Origin: Adiantum capillus-veneris
Lineage: Eukaryota; Streptophyta; Polypodiopsida; Polypodiales; Pteridaceae
Length of the DNA: 22,000 nucleotides
Assembly (NCBI GenBank): GCA_014529385.2
Contig: CM043960.1
Span: 76,967,910 to 76,989,909 of the forward strand
Direction: 5' to 3'
Below are positions 9,119 through 19,400 of the stretch, in pieces (within the stretch, counting starts at the first letter, position 1; the number at the start of each line of letters is the position of its first letter). Both the position numbers and the translations under genes were made by a program. Under the pieces are notes generated by a model that was not told the DNA's origin, searched no databases, and saw only the letters and a list, made by a program, of their open reading frames with translations.

Positions 9119-10612
9119 AAAAGCTGACATGGTTGGCCATAGAGTAGTCCCGGAATTTGCGGGGAACTTGCCACGTGGCAGCAGTACAGAATCCCGTGAT
9201 TTGCGATGAGAATTGCGCTGGCAGCTCTTGACTGTTTTTTTGGCATTGCTTTTTCTATGCATTGCTGAGAGGGAGATAGAGAACCTATTTGCTTTATTTT
9301 ATTAAAGCATAAGAAGAAGAGAGAGAAAGAGCCTTGCTTTGTTTTTATGAAGGCTTTTTAGAACCCAAGCTTTTGATTTTGATTTTCAGCTTTTGGGGCT
9401 TTGCTTTTGGCAACCCTTGTACCTTTAAAATGTGAGCAGGCCTCTCACAACTCAGAGCATCTGGACGCAGAGTCTGAGTGTGAGCGCCTGCTCGCACTCT
9501 TGTACTTTGAACTTAGATTAATACGAAAAGAAATACCGAAAGGGGCGCCAGTCTTTGGGGCCAATACTTCTAGGCACGAAACTCCGCCGGGTCAGTGTTG
9601 AATCAATTGTGTGAACTGTGAATTGTTTTTGAAGTGGTTATTTGTGCTATCGCGGTAGATTCTTGACTTGGAGTGTCCAAGTCTGTTACAGGTCCCACTA
9701 TAGATGTGTAAGAGGCTGTGAACACAAAGGTCCATAGCCATTAATCCTTTCAATCTGTCTCATCCGGTGCTACGTCTAAGAGCCACTATTGCGGAGCAGC
9801 AAGAACTCTGATCTGTTAAAAAGTGCACTTTGAGGTAAAGGAAGACTCGTTGCACACGTGAGAGAGTTTCCTCTCGTTCTGTACCTCAAAGAAACATTTT
9901 CTCCCTCTATTGTACATGCCTTGAAAGTAATCAACAGCTCTAGGTGTGTAAAAGCACACATTTAGGCAAGGGCTTGAAGCTCAAAAGGAATGTGCCAATC
10001 CACAAGAATCACTGCATGTGTATCCTTTGCATCATCCCTCCCATGACAAGGCTTGAATGTTATCCAATCTCAAAGCTCCAAGCTCAACGGCATAGTGGAT
10101 GATAAACATGGCACAAGGATTAGATATTACACTAATGCAAACACCCTTGTTGTGCTACTACTTAGGTTCTTGTAAAGTGTGAGCTTTGTCCTAAAGTGTA
10201 AGTCAAGGAGAGAAGAGTGTAATTATCCCACAGCTGTGGTGAAACTTTGTAGAGCTACTTAAAGCTCATTTCATGAATGAATAAACACAAGTCTATTTTG
10301 CATTACATCTCTCTCTTTTTTATGGTGAGCTTGTGATGGCTTAGCAACAACTCAAGGTCATGCTTATAAGTCCAAGTTAATTGATCTTGGAAACTAATTT
10401 GCTTGAGTGATAATCTAGCCAACACACACTCGCTTGTGATGTGCACGATGTTTCTCTTTCATCCTCCCTAGCTAGCACAATCCCATTCCCTTCAGTTCTT
10501 TGCTTAGGAGATGTGAGGGGCAGTTGGTGACTAATGAAGGGATTTTGCAATTTCTCAATAGGCTCTTTTCTTTCAAGGGTCATGGCACCATCATTTGCCA
10601 TCTCTAAAGGAT
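9119..10612. other. Long stretch without a recognisable gene
   Basis: No coding similarity is found. The texture resembles LTR or untranslated element sequence: a CCACGTGG G-box palindrome at 9171-9178, AG-rich tracts near 9262-9330, and an AATGAATAAAC polyadenylation-like signal near 10275. I could not find paired ends or a primer-binding site, so no element is called. Confidence 0.35.
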
Positions 10613-10705
10613 CTAGAGCACAAGATTGGTGACCTTGTTGAGGCTCTCTCGCAGAGTCTCTCAAACAGCAATGACTTCATCTAATGCTTTTGTCAAAATA
10701 TCTGA
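10613..10705 (-). pseudogene. Possible Copia polyprotein C-terminal remnant
   Basis: Read on the minus strand from 10705, the translation begins SDILTKALDEV. After an in-frame TGA it continues ETLRESLNKVTNL and ends at TAG 10613-10615. The ADILTKAL-type motif marks the extreme C-terminus of Copia RNase H regions; compare NPADLLTKGL in the element at 15286-20694. The adjoining inverted segment reads HEHIGLDV on the same strand, reminiscent of the (T)KHIxLDxH motif that precedes it in Copia, so that segment may be from the same relic. The call rests on short motifs. Confidence 0.4.
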
Positions 10706-10844
10706 TGTCACGTGACACATCCAACCCTATGTGTTCGTGGACAAGCTACAGCATAACAGGGTTCCATCAGTCCAGTCAGTCTAGATTAGAAGTGATCTGG
10801 CACTTTTGTGAGTCTATTCGTAGACCGTGCATGCCCACTCACTT
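10706..10844. repeat. Inverted duplicate F, left copy
   Basis: About 140 bp whose reverse complement recurs at 11918-12062 with roughly nine of ten bases matching by eye. It starts with the palindrome TGTCACGTGACA (10706-10717) and ends CATGCCCACTCACTT, immediately against the LTR edge at 10845. Possibly derived from a Copia 3' end (see 10613-10705). Confidence 0.85.
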
Positions 10845-11917
10845 TGTTAGGTGCAGCGGAATGAATGTTTGCGCTTTGCTCAAGATGAGTGCTCCGAACT
10901 GTGCTCAAGGTTCCTTTTGTTCTTGTGGAAGGTAGAGCCTTCCGTTCTTAATGAGAGAATGCTATGATCACAAACAAAGTGAATGGACACTGTGCGTGCA
11001 AGTGTATGAGACTGAGAGATAGAGAGAGAACAGAGATACGACACCAGAGAATGTTGTAAATCCCTCCTCCGAAGACCCCACTCTCGTCGGTGAGAGTGGT
11101 CTACTTATGATTGCACAATATGGTACAATGGTGATGCATGAGACTGATGCAAGTCTAGGCTATGTCGGCGATGACGACGGGGATGACGAGACTGACCTAA
11201 GGGCTGAAATCTGCAATCTTGTATCTGCTGTCCAAAAATGCTATGGACTGAAATCTGCTATAATCCAAAAACGCTGATTTGGGGGGCTGTTTCTGTGGGT
11301 CTTTGTCGCTGAAAATCTACAGGGTTAGGGCTGAAAACTGAGGTCCTTACCAGGCTGAATATGTTACTCTTTGAGGGTTGGAAACTGCAGGTACTTCATG
11401 GCTGAAAAACGCTGCAGGCTGTGGCTGAAAACTTTTAAAACGCTAGGTATGCTGAGCTTTGCAAAAATGCTAGGCATAGGGAAAAACGCCTGGCACGAGA
11501 AGATCTTGCGGTGAAGAAAAACGCTAAATGATGGGATCTTTGTGGCGATGATGTTGAAGCAAAACGCCACGCTGATGCAGCTTTCCAAAAGCGCTAGAAG
11601 AAGGGATCTTCAAAAACGTTAGGGGATGCTTCTTCTTCTTGCTTGGAGGGGGAAACCGCCAAGGTCTTGTTGAGAAGTTGCCTACTGAGCTTGACTCCTG
11701 TTGCCTCTTCTACCATTTAGTGCTAGCTCTAGTTTGCTTATATACAAACTTAGTATAATTGCCCTACCTACTTTCCAACAAAAGTCACTTAAAAAGAATA
11801 AGTCAAAAATGTCAAAAATAGGGAAAATAGGCTAAATGCACTGAAAAATTCCCTTAACTGATTCTGACGGGAATGCTTCTGATCATGCTGTGTGCAACCA
11901 GAGGATATGCATCTACA
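10845..11917 (-). repeat. Gypsy-type LTR in reverse orientation, apparently solo
   Basis: On the minus strand this 1,073-bp unit starts TGTAGATGCATATCCTCTGG and ends GCACCTAACA, matching the plus-strand LTR at 12068-13107 along its length. By eye the ends are about 85-88% identical. A TATA box (TATATAAG) lies on the minus strand at about 11737-11744. No primer-binding site follows its 3' end at 10844 and no polypurine tract precedes its 5' end at 11918, so it is not joined to an element body. The flanking five bases (CACTT left, CTAAG right) do not form a target duplication. Confidence 0.85.
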
Positions 11918-12062
11918 CTAAGTGACTGGGCATGCACGGTCTACGAATAGACTCACAAAAGTGCCAGATCACTTCTAAATCTAGACTGACTGGAGTGTCT
12001 GAACCCTCATCATGCTGTAGCTTGTCCACGGACACATAGGGTTGAATGTGTCACGTGACACA
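11918..12062. repeat. Inverted duplicate F', right copy
   Basis: Reverse complement of 10706-10844. It begins exactly at the boundary of the reversed LTR and ends with a perfect 16-bp palindrome TGTGTCACGTGACACA (12047-12062), centred on a CACGTG G-box, five bases before the plus-strand LTR. Confidence 0.85.
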
Positions 12063-12067
12063 CTTAG

Positions 12068-12863
12068 TGTAGATGCATATCCTCTGGTTGCACACAACAT
12101 GATCATAAGCATTCCCATCAAAATCCATCAGAATGCTTCAAGGGAATTTTCCAGTGCATTTAGCCTATTTTACCTAATTTTGAAATTTTTCACTTATTGA
12201 TTTAAGTGACTTTTGTTGGAAAGTAGGTAGGGCAAATTGGGTAAGATAATATATCAGCAAACCAAGCTTAGCACTATTTGACAGATGAGCAAGGAGAACA
12301 ACAGGCTTCGGCGAGACAGGTTCCCTCTCTCTCAGCAAGACTCCCCAAGCACCTTGGGCGATTTCCCTCACACAGGCACCCTAGCATTTTTCCTCATCAT
12401 CGCCAGCAGCTTTTTCCCCTTGGCGTTTCAGCAGATAGATGATCACCCTAGCCTCTTGCATCTAGCGTTTTCCAGAGCCATAATCGCCTACTGTTTCCTG
12501 ACGTTTTAAACACCAACCCACAACACAAAGGCAGCGTTTTCAACACCAAAATGCAGCAGACATATCAGCGTTTTCATCAACCAAATCAGCATTTTTCAAA
12601 CAGCATACAACCAGCCCCGAATTCAGCGTTTCATTCGCAGTAGATTTCAGCCTTGAGCGTTTTTGGACAGCAGATACATACTTGCAGATTTCAGCCCCTT
12701 TGTCGGTTTCGCCATCCCCGTAGTCATCACCGAAATAGTCTAGAGTTGCATCAGTCACATGAATCATCATTGTACCAGTTTGTGCAATCAATAGTAGATC
12801 ACTCTCGCCGACGAGAGTGGGGCCTTCGGAGGAGGGTTTTACAACCTTCTTGGTGTCGCATTT

Positions 12864-12942
<79 letters not shown>

Positions 12943-13107
12943 CTCATACACTTGCACGCACATTGTCCATTCACTTTGTTTGTGATCATAGCACTTTGCT
13001 CATTAAAGACGGAAGGCTCTCCCTTCCATAAGACAAAAAGGAACCTTGAGCACATTATGGAGCACTCATCTTGAGAAAGAACAACATTCATTCTGTTGCA
13101 CCTTACA
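12068..13107 (+). repeat. 5' LTR of the Gypsy element
   Basis: This 1,040-bp LTR starts TGTAGATGCATATCC and ends GCACCTTACA, with its 3' edge fixed by the primer-binding site at 13109. The 5' edge was set by comparison with the reversed copy at 10845-11917. A degenerate TATA-like TATATCAG lies near 12250. A (CT)n microsatellite occupies 12869-12939. Between 12383 and 12664 the motif AGCGTTTT and close variants recur about nine times, as in the reversed copy. Confidence 0.88.
12869..12939 (+). repeat. (CT)n microsatellite, about 71 bp
   Basis: Uninterrupted CT dinucleotides within the LTR. The corresponding part of the reversed LTR (about 11010-11040) holds only short, impure GAGAGA runs, so the tract has expanded in this copy. 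Confidence 0.97.
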
Positions 13108-13108
13108 T

Positions 13109-13120
13109 TGGTATCAGAGC
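13109..13120 (+). promoter_or_regulatory. Primer-binding site (initiator tRNA-Met) of the Gypsy element
   Basis: TGGTATCAGAGC, one base inside the LTR end at 13107; complementary to the 3' end of initiator tRNA-Met. Confidence 0.92.
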
Positions 13121-13551
13121 TTTGGCAGTGTTCTGTATCACTCAAGGAAAGAACCACAAGAATCACAAGAATTTTTTTTGCTTGTTGCGGTCGCACGAAC
13201 CCAAGTTCGCTTGGGCGTGTCGATTCCTAATCGTGTTTTTGAAGAGTGACAAGGATCCCAAGAAAGAGGGCTTTTCCAGTCTCCCCTTGTGCCTCTTTTC
13301 ACTCATTGATAGCGGACCGTGCACTTAGCGGCCGGCCAATCGACGTGAGGTGAAAAAAAGCAACAGCGCAAGGCCGCGAAGGGGTGCGCCCGCGGAAAAG
13401 AGAAGAACTCGGGTGAAGAGAAGATCCTTCTCAAACACGGATTGCAAGCAAAATAAGACCCTCAAGAACCTCAAGACCTCAAGCACCCAAGAACCCAAGA
13501 CCCACAAGAACCCAAGTTCCTCGTGAACTTAAGAACCCAAGATCACAGTGC
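13121..13551 (+). other. Gypsy leader with a CAAGAACC-type short repeat
   Basis: Untranslated leader between primer-binding site and gag. From about 13460 to 13545 the motif CAAGAACC(C), with variants such as CAAGACC and TTAAGAACCC, recurs about seven times at 8-20 bp spacing, forming a degenerate minisatellite just before the gag ATG. Confidence 0.7.
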
Positions 13552-13899
13552 ATGGTCATCACCCGAAGCGGAATGGATACTTTGCATACAAGTGATGAGC
13601 ATGGGAGTGGCGAAGAAGAGTTTTCCCCACCAGGAGTTTTTCCTGACCCTCTCCCTTCTCCATCTACGCCACGAATTGCACCAACTCCTATGGACGCGAT
13701 GGTCAAGTCGATGATGGACATGATGGCACAACAACAAGAAGCGAACCGCAAAGCGGCTCGCGTTGCGCTGGCACAAAAAGAAGCGACTCACATTACGCTG
13801 TCACAACAAGAAGCGACTCGCATTTCTTTGGAACGCGAGCGCGACGAACGAAAAGAAAGAAAAGCACAAAGAAAGGAGGAAGCCGAAGCAAGATGAGTG

Positions 13900-13998
13900 G
13901 CCTTTGAGGCCGAGCGTTAGCTTCAAAGAGCGGCCTTCGAGGCCGATCGTGAGGTTCAAAGAGCGGCCTTGGAGGCCGAACGAGAGGCTCAACAAGAC
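13900..13998 (+). repeat. Three 33-bp (11-codon) repeats in gag
   Basis: Units at 13900, 13933 and 13966 each encode an AFEAER..QRA-like 11-residue pattern; the first contains the TAG at 13918. Immediately upstream (about 13757-13846) lie looser 10-residue repeats ending QKEAT or QQEAT. An 11-residue periodicity rich in Ala, Glu, Arg and Gln suggests an extended coiled coil. Confidence 0.85.
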
Positions 13999-15280
13999 CT
14001 TCGCACTCAAGAATTGGTTCGACACGTACTTGCCTCGAAGTCCGAACCAATCAAAGATTGTGGGAGTTCCTCAAATGGCTCAAGCCACGATGCGGATTCC
14101 AACAACCCAGTCACAGAGAAGTTGACTTTCAGTAAGTATGATGGTAAGATGGATGCTATGGTTATTCATTCTTGGTTGCATCAATTTAATGCTTATTTTG
14201 CGACAACTAAGAAGATAGGGAATAGCAAGGTTTTGACGGCAGCTATGTACCTTGCCGGTGATGCCATCAATTGGTACCACGCGTGGCAAGAGGCACAGTT
14301 AGCCGCGTACCTAGAGGAAGCCGACAAACTCATGTCCCTTTCCTTCAATTGGGCTGATTTCCAAGACAAGCTCAAGGCGCGGTTTATGCCACCTCAGTAC
14401 CTCGCACGATTGAAGGACGATTGGCACGCTCTCAAGGAAAATGGTATACCGGTTATGTCTTTCTCTAATCATGTTTTGCAACTCGGCACTCAATTACGTA
14501 AATCGGATTCGGAGCGGAAGGAGGCATTTCTTTATGGATTGGACGAGTGTATCAAGTATGATGTCGAGGTACTTGATCCAATCGATCTCAACAAGGCGGT
14601 AGTGATTGCTCTCACACAGGAGATGAAGCACAACAAGGGAAAGCCTAAGGAAAACAAGACTTCTCAAGGAACCCCTCAAAATTCTCAGACCACTCAGAAT
14701 GGTAAGAACGATAAGAATGGTAATTCTTCTAGCCCTTCTTCCTCTAATTCCTCGGAAAAGAACTCTAACAATGAATCTAAGGGTTAAGCTAAAGCACCTG
14801 CAAAACCTAAGCTAACCCCAGATGAAAAAGCTGCACAAGGAATTGTAGGACGATACATCACGGCTGAAGAACAAGTGATTTATGCTAAGGAAGGAAGATG
14901 TTTTCAATGTCACGTCAAGGGTCACATTAAGAAGGCTTGTCCTAAGACAACCCCACCTAAAGAACAAAAGGCGCCCGCAACAACCACAAGCACTATAACG
15001 CACCACGCTGAATCTTATCACGACTCTGACACACACATTGATGAGTCTCTCATGAAGTGTTATGTTCATGTAAAGGGTCAACGTTTTATCATATTGTTTG
15101 ATCCAGGCAGTATGCATGATATGATTAGTCCCTCTCTTGTTGAGAGAGACCGTTACTCAGAAATCTCCTCTTGAGGTTTTTGGCTTCGCTCCTGGTATGG
15201 ACTCTCCCATCATGAAAGAGTGCCTTGATGTAATGTTTACCGTTCAACAAGCTTCTTTCAGTAGGAAATTTTTGTGTCTG

Positions 15281-15285
15281 CTCTG
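15281..15285. repeat. Target-site duplication of Copia-B, left copy
   Basis: CTCTG immediately before the 5' LTR matches CTCTG at 20695-20699 after the 3' LTR. Five bases is the usual length for Copia integration. Confidence 0.93.
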
Positions 15286-15477
15286 TGTTGGGGTATAAAG
15301 CCCAATGTGGTCGCCCAGGTAAGTGGGCAGGCCGCCAGGTATGTACACATATTCTTTTGTAAAAACCTAATAAGAACTCACTATGCTCTACACATTACAG
15401 TATAGCGAGTTCACCATATCGTCGTGCTCTTCTTCTCGCACTCTCTCTCGCGTCGCACTTTCCCTCGTACTCCTTCA
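15286..15477 (+). repeat. 5' LTR of Copia-B
   Basis: 192 bp, TGTTGGGG to CCTTCA, paired with 20504-20694. Short for a Copia LTR. A TATAAAG string lies only eight bases from its 5' edge; if it were the real TATA box, U3 would be exceptionally short, so the promoter is probably elsewhere. Confidence 0.96.
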
Positions 15478-15479
15478 AC

Positions 15480-15491
15480 TGGTATCAGAGC
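15480..15491 (+). promoter_or_regulatory. Primer-binding site (initiator tRNA-Met) of Copia-B
   Basis: TGGTATCAGAGC, two bases inside the LTR end at 15477. Confidence 0.94.
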
Positions 15492-16433
15492 TCAGATCGA
15501 GGCTCGGGGCAGCACTGCAGGAGGCTAGAGTCACCAACTCGGTTTGGAGTGAAATTCGACAGGCAAAGACACGGCCCCAAATCTCGTTTCATTCCCTACG
15601 ACTGCAGGTGCTGAGGATATCGACACTCCCAGAGTGTTGATTTGTGGCTGTCTACACATCGAAGGACGGCTCACAGTTCTTGGAGGCGTGTCACATACGA
15701 CACGGGCGCATCTACACACAGACTGTAGGCGACATCCACTAGTTCATCAGGTAGCTTGTGTTTGCTGCTTGATATTCCAGATTTCATCCTGACATTGCAG
15801 GTACTTCCACATGGGATGTATTGTCAGAGATGATGTATGTCTGTTGAGGGTTTGCTGGCTGTGAGTCACGCAGCAAACAACCGCCGCAGCGGTTACAGCA
15901 TACAGTGGGAAATTTGTGGATGTATGACTTTGTGGGAAGTCAATGTACTGTCAGATTTACTACAGCCTTTGTTGAGGGTCGAGTGAGGTTTTATTGAGCT
16001 GGGGGATTCTCGAATGTTGAGATCTTTTCGGTGATACAGGTCTTGGAGCGATCCCTCGAGCACCCTTAGATAGGCAGCTAGGATGTATTGACTGTGAGTT
16101 AGACAGTTGGGATTGCATCTTTGCTTTACTGCCGTTGAGGCATTGTCGCAGTCTATGCTTACAGGACAGTGACAGGACAATCAGAGACAGTACAGGTGCA
16201 GGACAGGTTTACCCACAGCTTACAGTGTTAGAGAGACAGTGGTTTTTTGAGTTGTTTTTTGGTCTGTTTTTAGTACACCGGAGCCATTTTACAAAGGAGA
16301 CTCTGCCAAAATTTCTGCAGAATCTGAAGCTTTCTTGGTTCATTTGACAGGTTGATATTGGTTCAGAGGTCAGTTTACAGGGGAAACTCTGCCGAATTTT
16401 TCCCAGGAAAGTAAACCACTGTGAAGCGTAGCT
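15492..16433 (+). other. Long untranslated leader of Copia-B
   Basis: About 940 bp without a supported coding frame. Between 16160 and 16240 the motif ACAGGACA/GACAGT recurs. Near 16290-16315 and 16375-16402 a 27-bp segment is repeated imperfectly (TTACA.AGGAGACTCTGCC against TTACAGGGGAAACTCTGCC). Confidence 0.7.
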
Positions 16434-19400
16434 ATGGCTGGATCACAGGACACTGCTCTTTACAATATCAAGAAGCTGGATGGAACCAATTTCCCATTGT
16501 GGAAGAAGCAGATTTGGCACGTGTTGGTACAAAAGAAGTAGATAAAACCTATAAAGCTCAAGGGGATAAAACCAGAAGATATGGACGAAGATGAATGGAG
16601 CGAAATGGATGAATTGGCACTTTCTACCATTATGCTGACTTTGGCAGAAAGCGTTTACTTCAATGTAGCAGACGAGATGTCGGCTTATCAAGCATGGTTA
16701 AAGCTGAGTGATCTTTATGAGAAGCAGAGTGCAGCTTCACAGGTATACTGGCTTAAGAAGCTTGTTGACTTGAAGATGAAAGAAGGGACACCTATGTCCA
16801 ATCATCTGAATGAATTCAACACAATCTATAGTCAGTTGTCAGCTCAAGGTGTCAAGTTTGATGAACCTGTTAGAGCTATGTTCCTGTTGATCACATTGCC
16901 GAAAAGTTGGGACACTTTTCGCACAGCTTTGAGTAATTCTGCACCTCCAGATGGTTTGAACATAGCAGGTGTAGAAGGAAGTCTGCTTACTGAAGAAACC
17001 AATAGAAAGACAATGGACAAAGGCAAAGGAACAGCCTTAGTTGTCAGGGGAAGGACCAAAGAAAAGTACAAAGGTGGAAAGAGGAATCAGTCTCGTAGCA
17101 AGTCCCGCAGTGCTAAAGGCAAGAGTGACATAGAATGCTACCATTGTGGCAAGAAGGGTCACATGAAAAGAGACTGCAGAGAATGGAAAGCAGAAAAAGG
17201 CAAAGAGAAAGCTGAAGACCATGGTGAGAAGAACAAGTCCTCAGTGAAGATTCAAGAAATAAATGTGACAAACACTGTTGCAGAGGATGACAGTCTAGTG
17301 TCAGGAGACATCTACTTCTTGAAGAATACAATGGACTCACCTCTTCTTACAGCATCTGATGGAAATGCACTGAGTGACTGGATTATAGACTCAGGGGCAT
17401 CACTTCATGTGTCTCCAAACAAGGAGTGGTTTACCTCTTATGTGACCACTAAAGATCATGTTCGGCTAGGAAATGGGCAGACATGTGAGATCTTAGGTGT
17501 TGGAGATGTTCAATTGAAGTTTCAGAATGGCTCTTCTTTCACGCTGAAGAATGTGAGACATGTTCCCGCAATTACAAAGAGCTTGATCAACACAGGTTTA
17601 CTTGATGATGCTAGCTACGTCACCACTTTTGGACAGAACATATGGAAGATATCCAAGGGTTCTATGACAGTAGCACATGGAGTAAAGTCTGGAGGACTTT
17701 ACATGATTTATGTATCAAATGTCTCTAAAAATGTAATCAATGTAACCGAGCAGCCGAACGTTTCTTTGTGGCATAGCCGGTTAGGACATATGTCCAAGAA
17801 GGGAATGGAAATCTTGTCTCGTTCTGGTTATTTTCCTGGCTTTTCATTTAATGATTTTGAATTCTGTGAACATTGTCTGTATGGTAAGCAAACACAGTAG
17901 CGACATAAGCATAGAAGCAGTAGAAGAGATACACAGTTGGCACGTGTTCATAGTGATTTGTGTGGACCTATGCCTAACCTATCTCTAGGGGGAGCTTCTT
18001 ACTTTATGACATTTATAGATGATTACTCGAGGAAAGTATGGGTTTACTTTCTCAAGCACAAGGATGAAGCGTTTAGTGTTTTCAAAACGTTTGTGACACT
18101 TGTGGAGAATCAGAGTGGCAAGAAGCTTAAATGCTTACGCACTGACAATGGTGGAGAGTATGTTTCAAAGGCCTTTCAGGACTTTTGTGAGTCAAAAGGT
18201 ATAAAACGTGAACTTACTGCTCCTTACAATCCTCCTCAAAATGGTGTTGCTGAGAGGATGAATAGGACCATACAAGAGAACGTCAGAAGCATGTTGTCTA
18301 ATGCACAGCTGCCAAATGGGTTTTGGGCTGAAGCTGTATCAACAGCTGTTCATCTTGTAAATAGATCTCCTAGCAAGGTTTTGCAGAAGGATTCAGTGCC
18401 AGAGATGGTATGGTCAGGCAAAATGCCCTCATACAAGCATCTCAGAGTCTTTGGCTGTGAGGCATATACTCACGTTCCAAAGGAATTTAGGAACAAACTT
18501 GAGCCAAAGAGTAGAAAGTGCATCTTTCTAGGCTATGGTAATTCTGGTGAGATGGGGTACAGACTTTGGGATCCCGAATCCAGAAAGGTTGTCCGCAGCA
18601 ATGATGTTCACTTTAATGAATCCAAATATCATTCTAAACCAGAGAGGGTTGAGGAGATTAGAAGAGTTGTCTTCCAAGAAGATGGACCTGCACGTGCAAG
18701 ACAAAATGTCAGGGCTCAAGAGGAGCAAGGACAAGATAGAGTGGAACCACAGGTTGTGGTTGAGCCTGAGCCACCTATTGTGCGTAGATCTGGACGTGTC
18801 ACGCGACCTCTTGATAGGTTTGTTCCATCTATGAACTATGTCATGTTGACTGATTGCAATGAGCCTTCATGTTACAAGGAAGCAGTGCAAATGAAGGACT
18901 CCGGGAATTGGCAATTGGCCATGCAGTCAGAGATGACAGCTCTGCATAAAAACAAGACATGGAAGCTAGTTAAATTACCACAGGGCAAAAAGGCTCTACC
19001 TTGTAAATGGGTTTACAGGTATAAGATCACCGCTCATGATAGTCAGCCAAAGTACAAAGCAAGGCTTGTTGCCAAGGGCTTTAAGCAAGAACAAGGAATT
19101 GACTTTGATGAAGTCTTCTCTCCGGTGGTCAAGATGACTACATTGAGATGCTTTCTTGCATTGGTTGCCATATTAGATTTGGTGTTGCACCAAATGGATG
19201 TCAAGACAACGTTCTTGCATGGTGATTTAGATGTGGAAATTTACATGCAGCAGCTAGAAGGGTTTGTTGAGAAAGGCAAGGAAGATTGGGTATGCCAGTT
19301 GTTAAAGAGTCTTTATGGCTTAAAACAATCACCGAGGGCATGGTACCATAAATTCCACAAGTTTATGCTTTCTCAAGGCTACAAACGTAGTGAGTTCGAT

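Larger units (their letters stand above)
13552..15285 (+). pseudogene. Gypsy gag and protease N-terminal part, broken
   Basis: Begins MVITRSGMDT at 13552, a start typical of plant Gypsy gags. An N-terminal Glu/Arg/Gln/Ala-rich region looks like coiled coil. In-frame stops occur at TGA 13894-13896, TAG 13918-13920 and TAA 14785-14787. The retrotransposon gag domain occupies about 14110-14640 (FSKYDGKMD, AINWYHAW, FKxRFMPPQY-like KARFMPPQY). The CCHC knuckle CFQCHVKGHIKKAC is at 14899-14940. The aspartic protease core reads FDPGSMHDMIS, with its catalytic Asp at 15100-15102; the DPGS variant occurs in plant Gypsy proteases. A frameshift near 15140-15150 leads to a TGA at 15172-15174 in the old frame, while another frame stays open to the Copia insertion at 15286. 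Confidence 0.88.

Noticed and set aside
12653-13074. Plus-strand frames with Leu-Ser repeats
   Set aside because: Same microsatellite read on the other strand.
12540-13196. 218-codon minus-strand open frame with a long Arg-Glu repeat
   Set aside because: It is the translation of the (CT)n microsatellite and surrounding LTR sequence; no coding signal apart from low complexity.
13793-14050. Minus-strand frames over gag (13793-14050, 13801-14025)
   Set aside because: Shadows of the Glu/Arg/Ala-rich gag repeat, which leaves the opposite strand open.
15100-15111. DPGS in the Gypsy protease as a catalytic defect
   Set aside because: The catalytic Asp and Gly are kept, and DPGS variants are known in plant Gypsy proteases, so it is not evidence of inactivation by itself.
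15294-15300. TATAAAG as the Copia-B promoter TATA box
   Set aside because: It lies eight bases from the LTR edge, leaving no room for a normal U3 region; kept only as a remark.
15480-15491. Possible tRNA fragment
   Set aside because: The tRNA-like bases are the primer-binding site complementary to initiator tRNA-Met; no cloverleaf is present. The same holds at 3027-3038 and 13109-13120.
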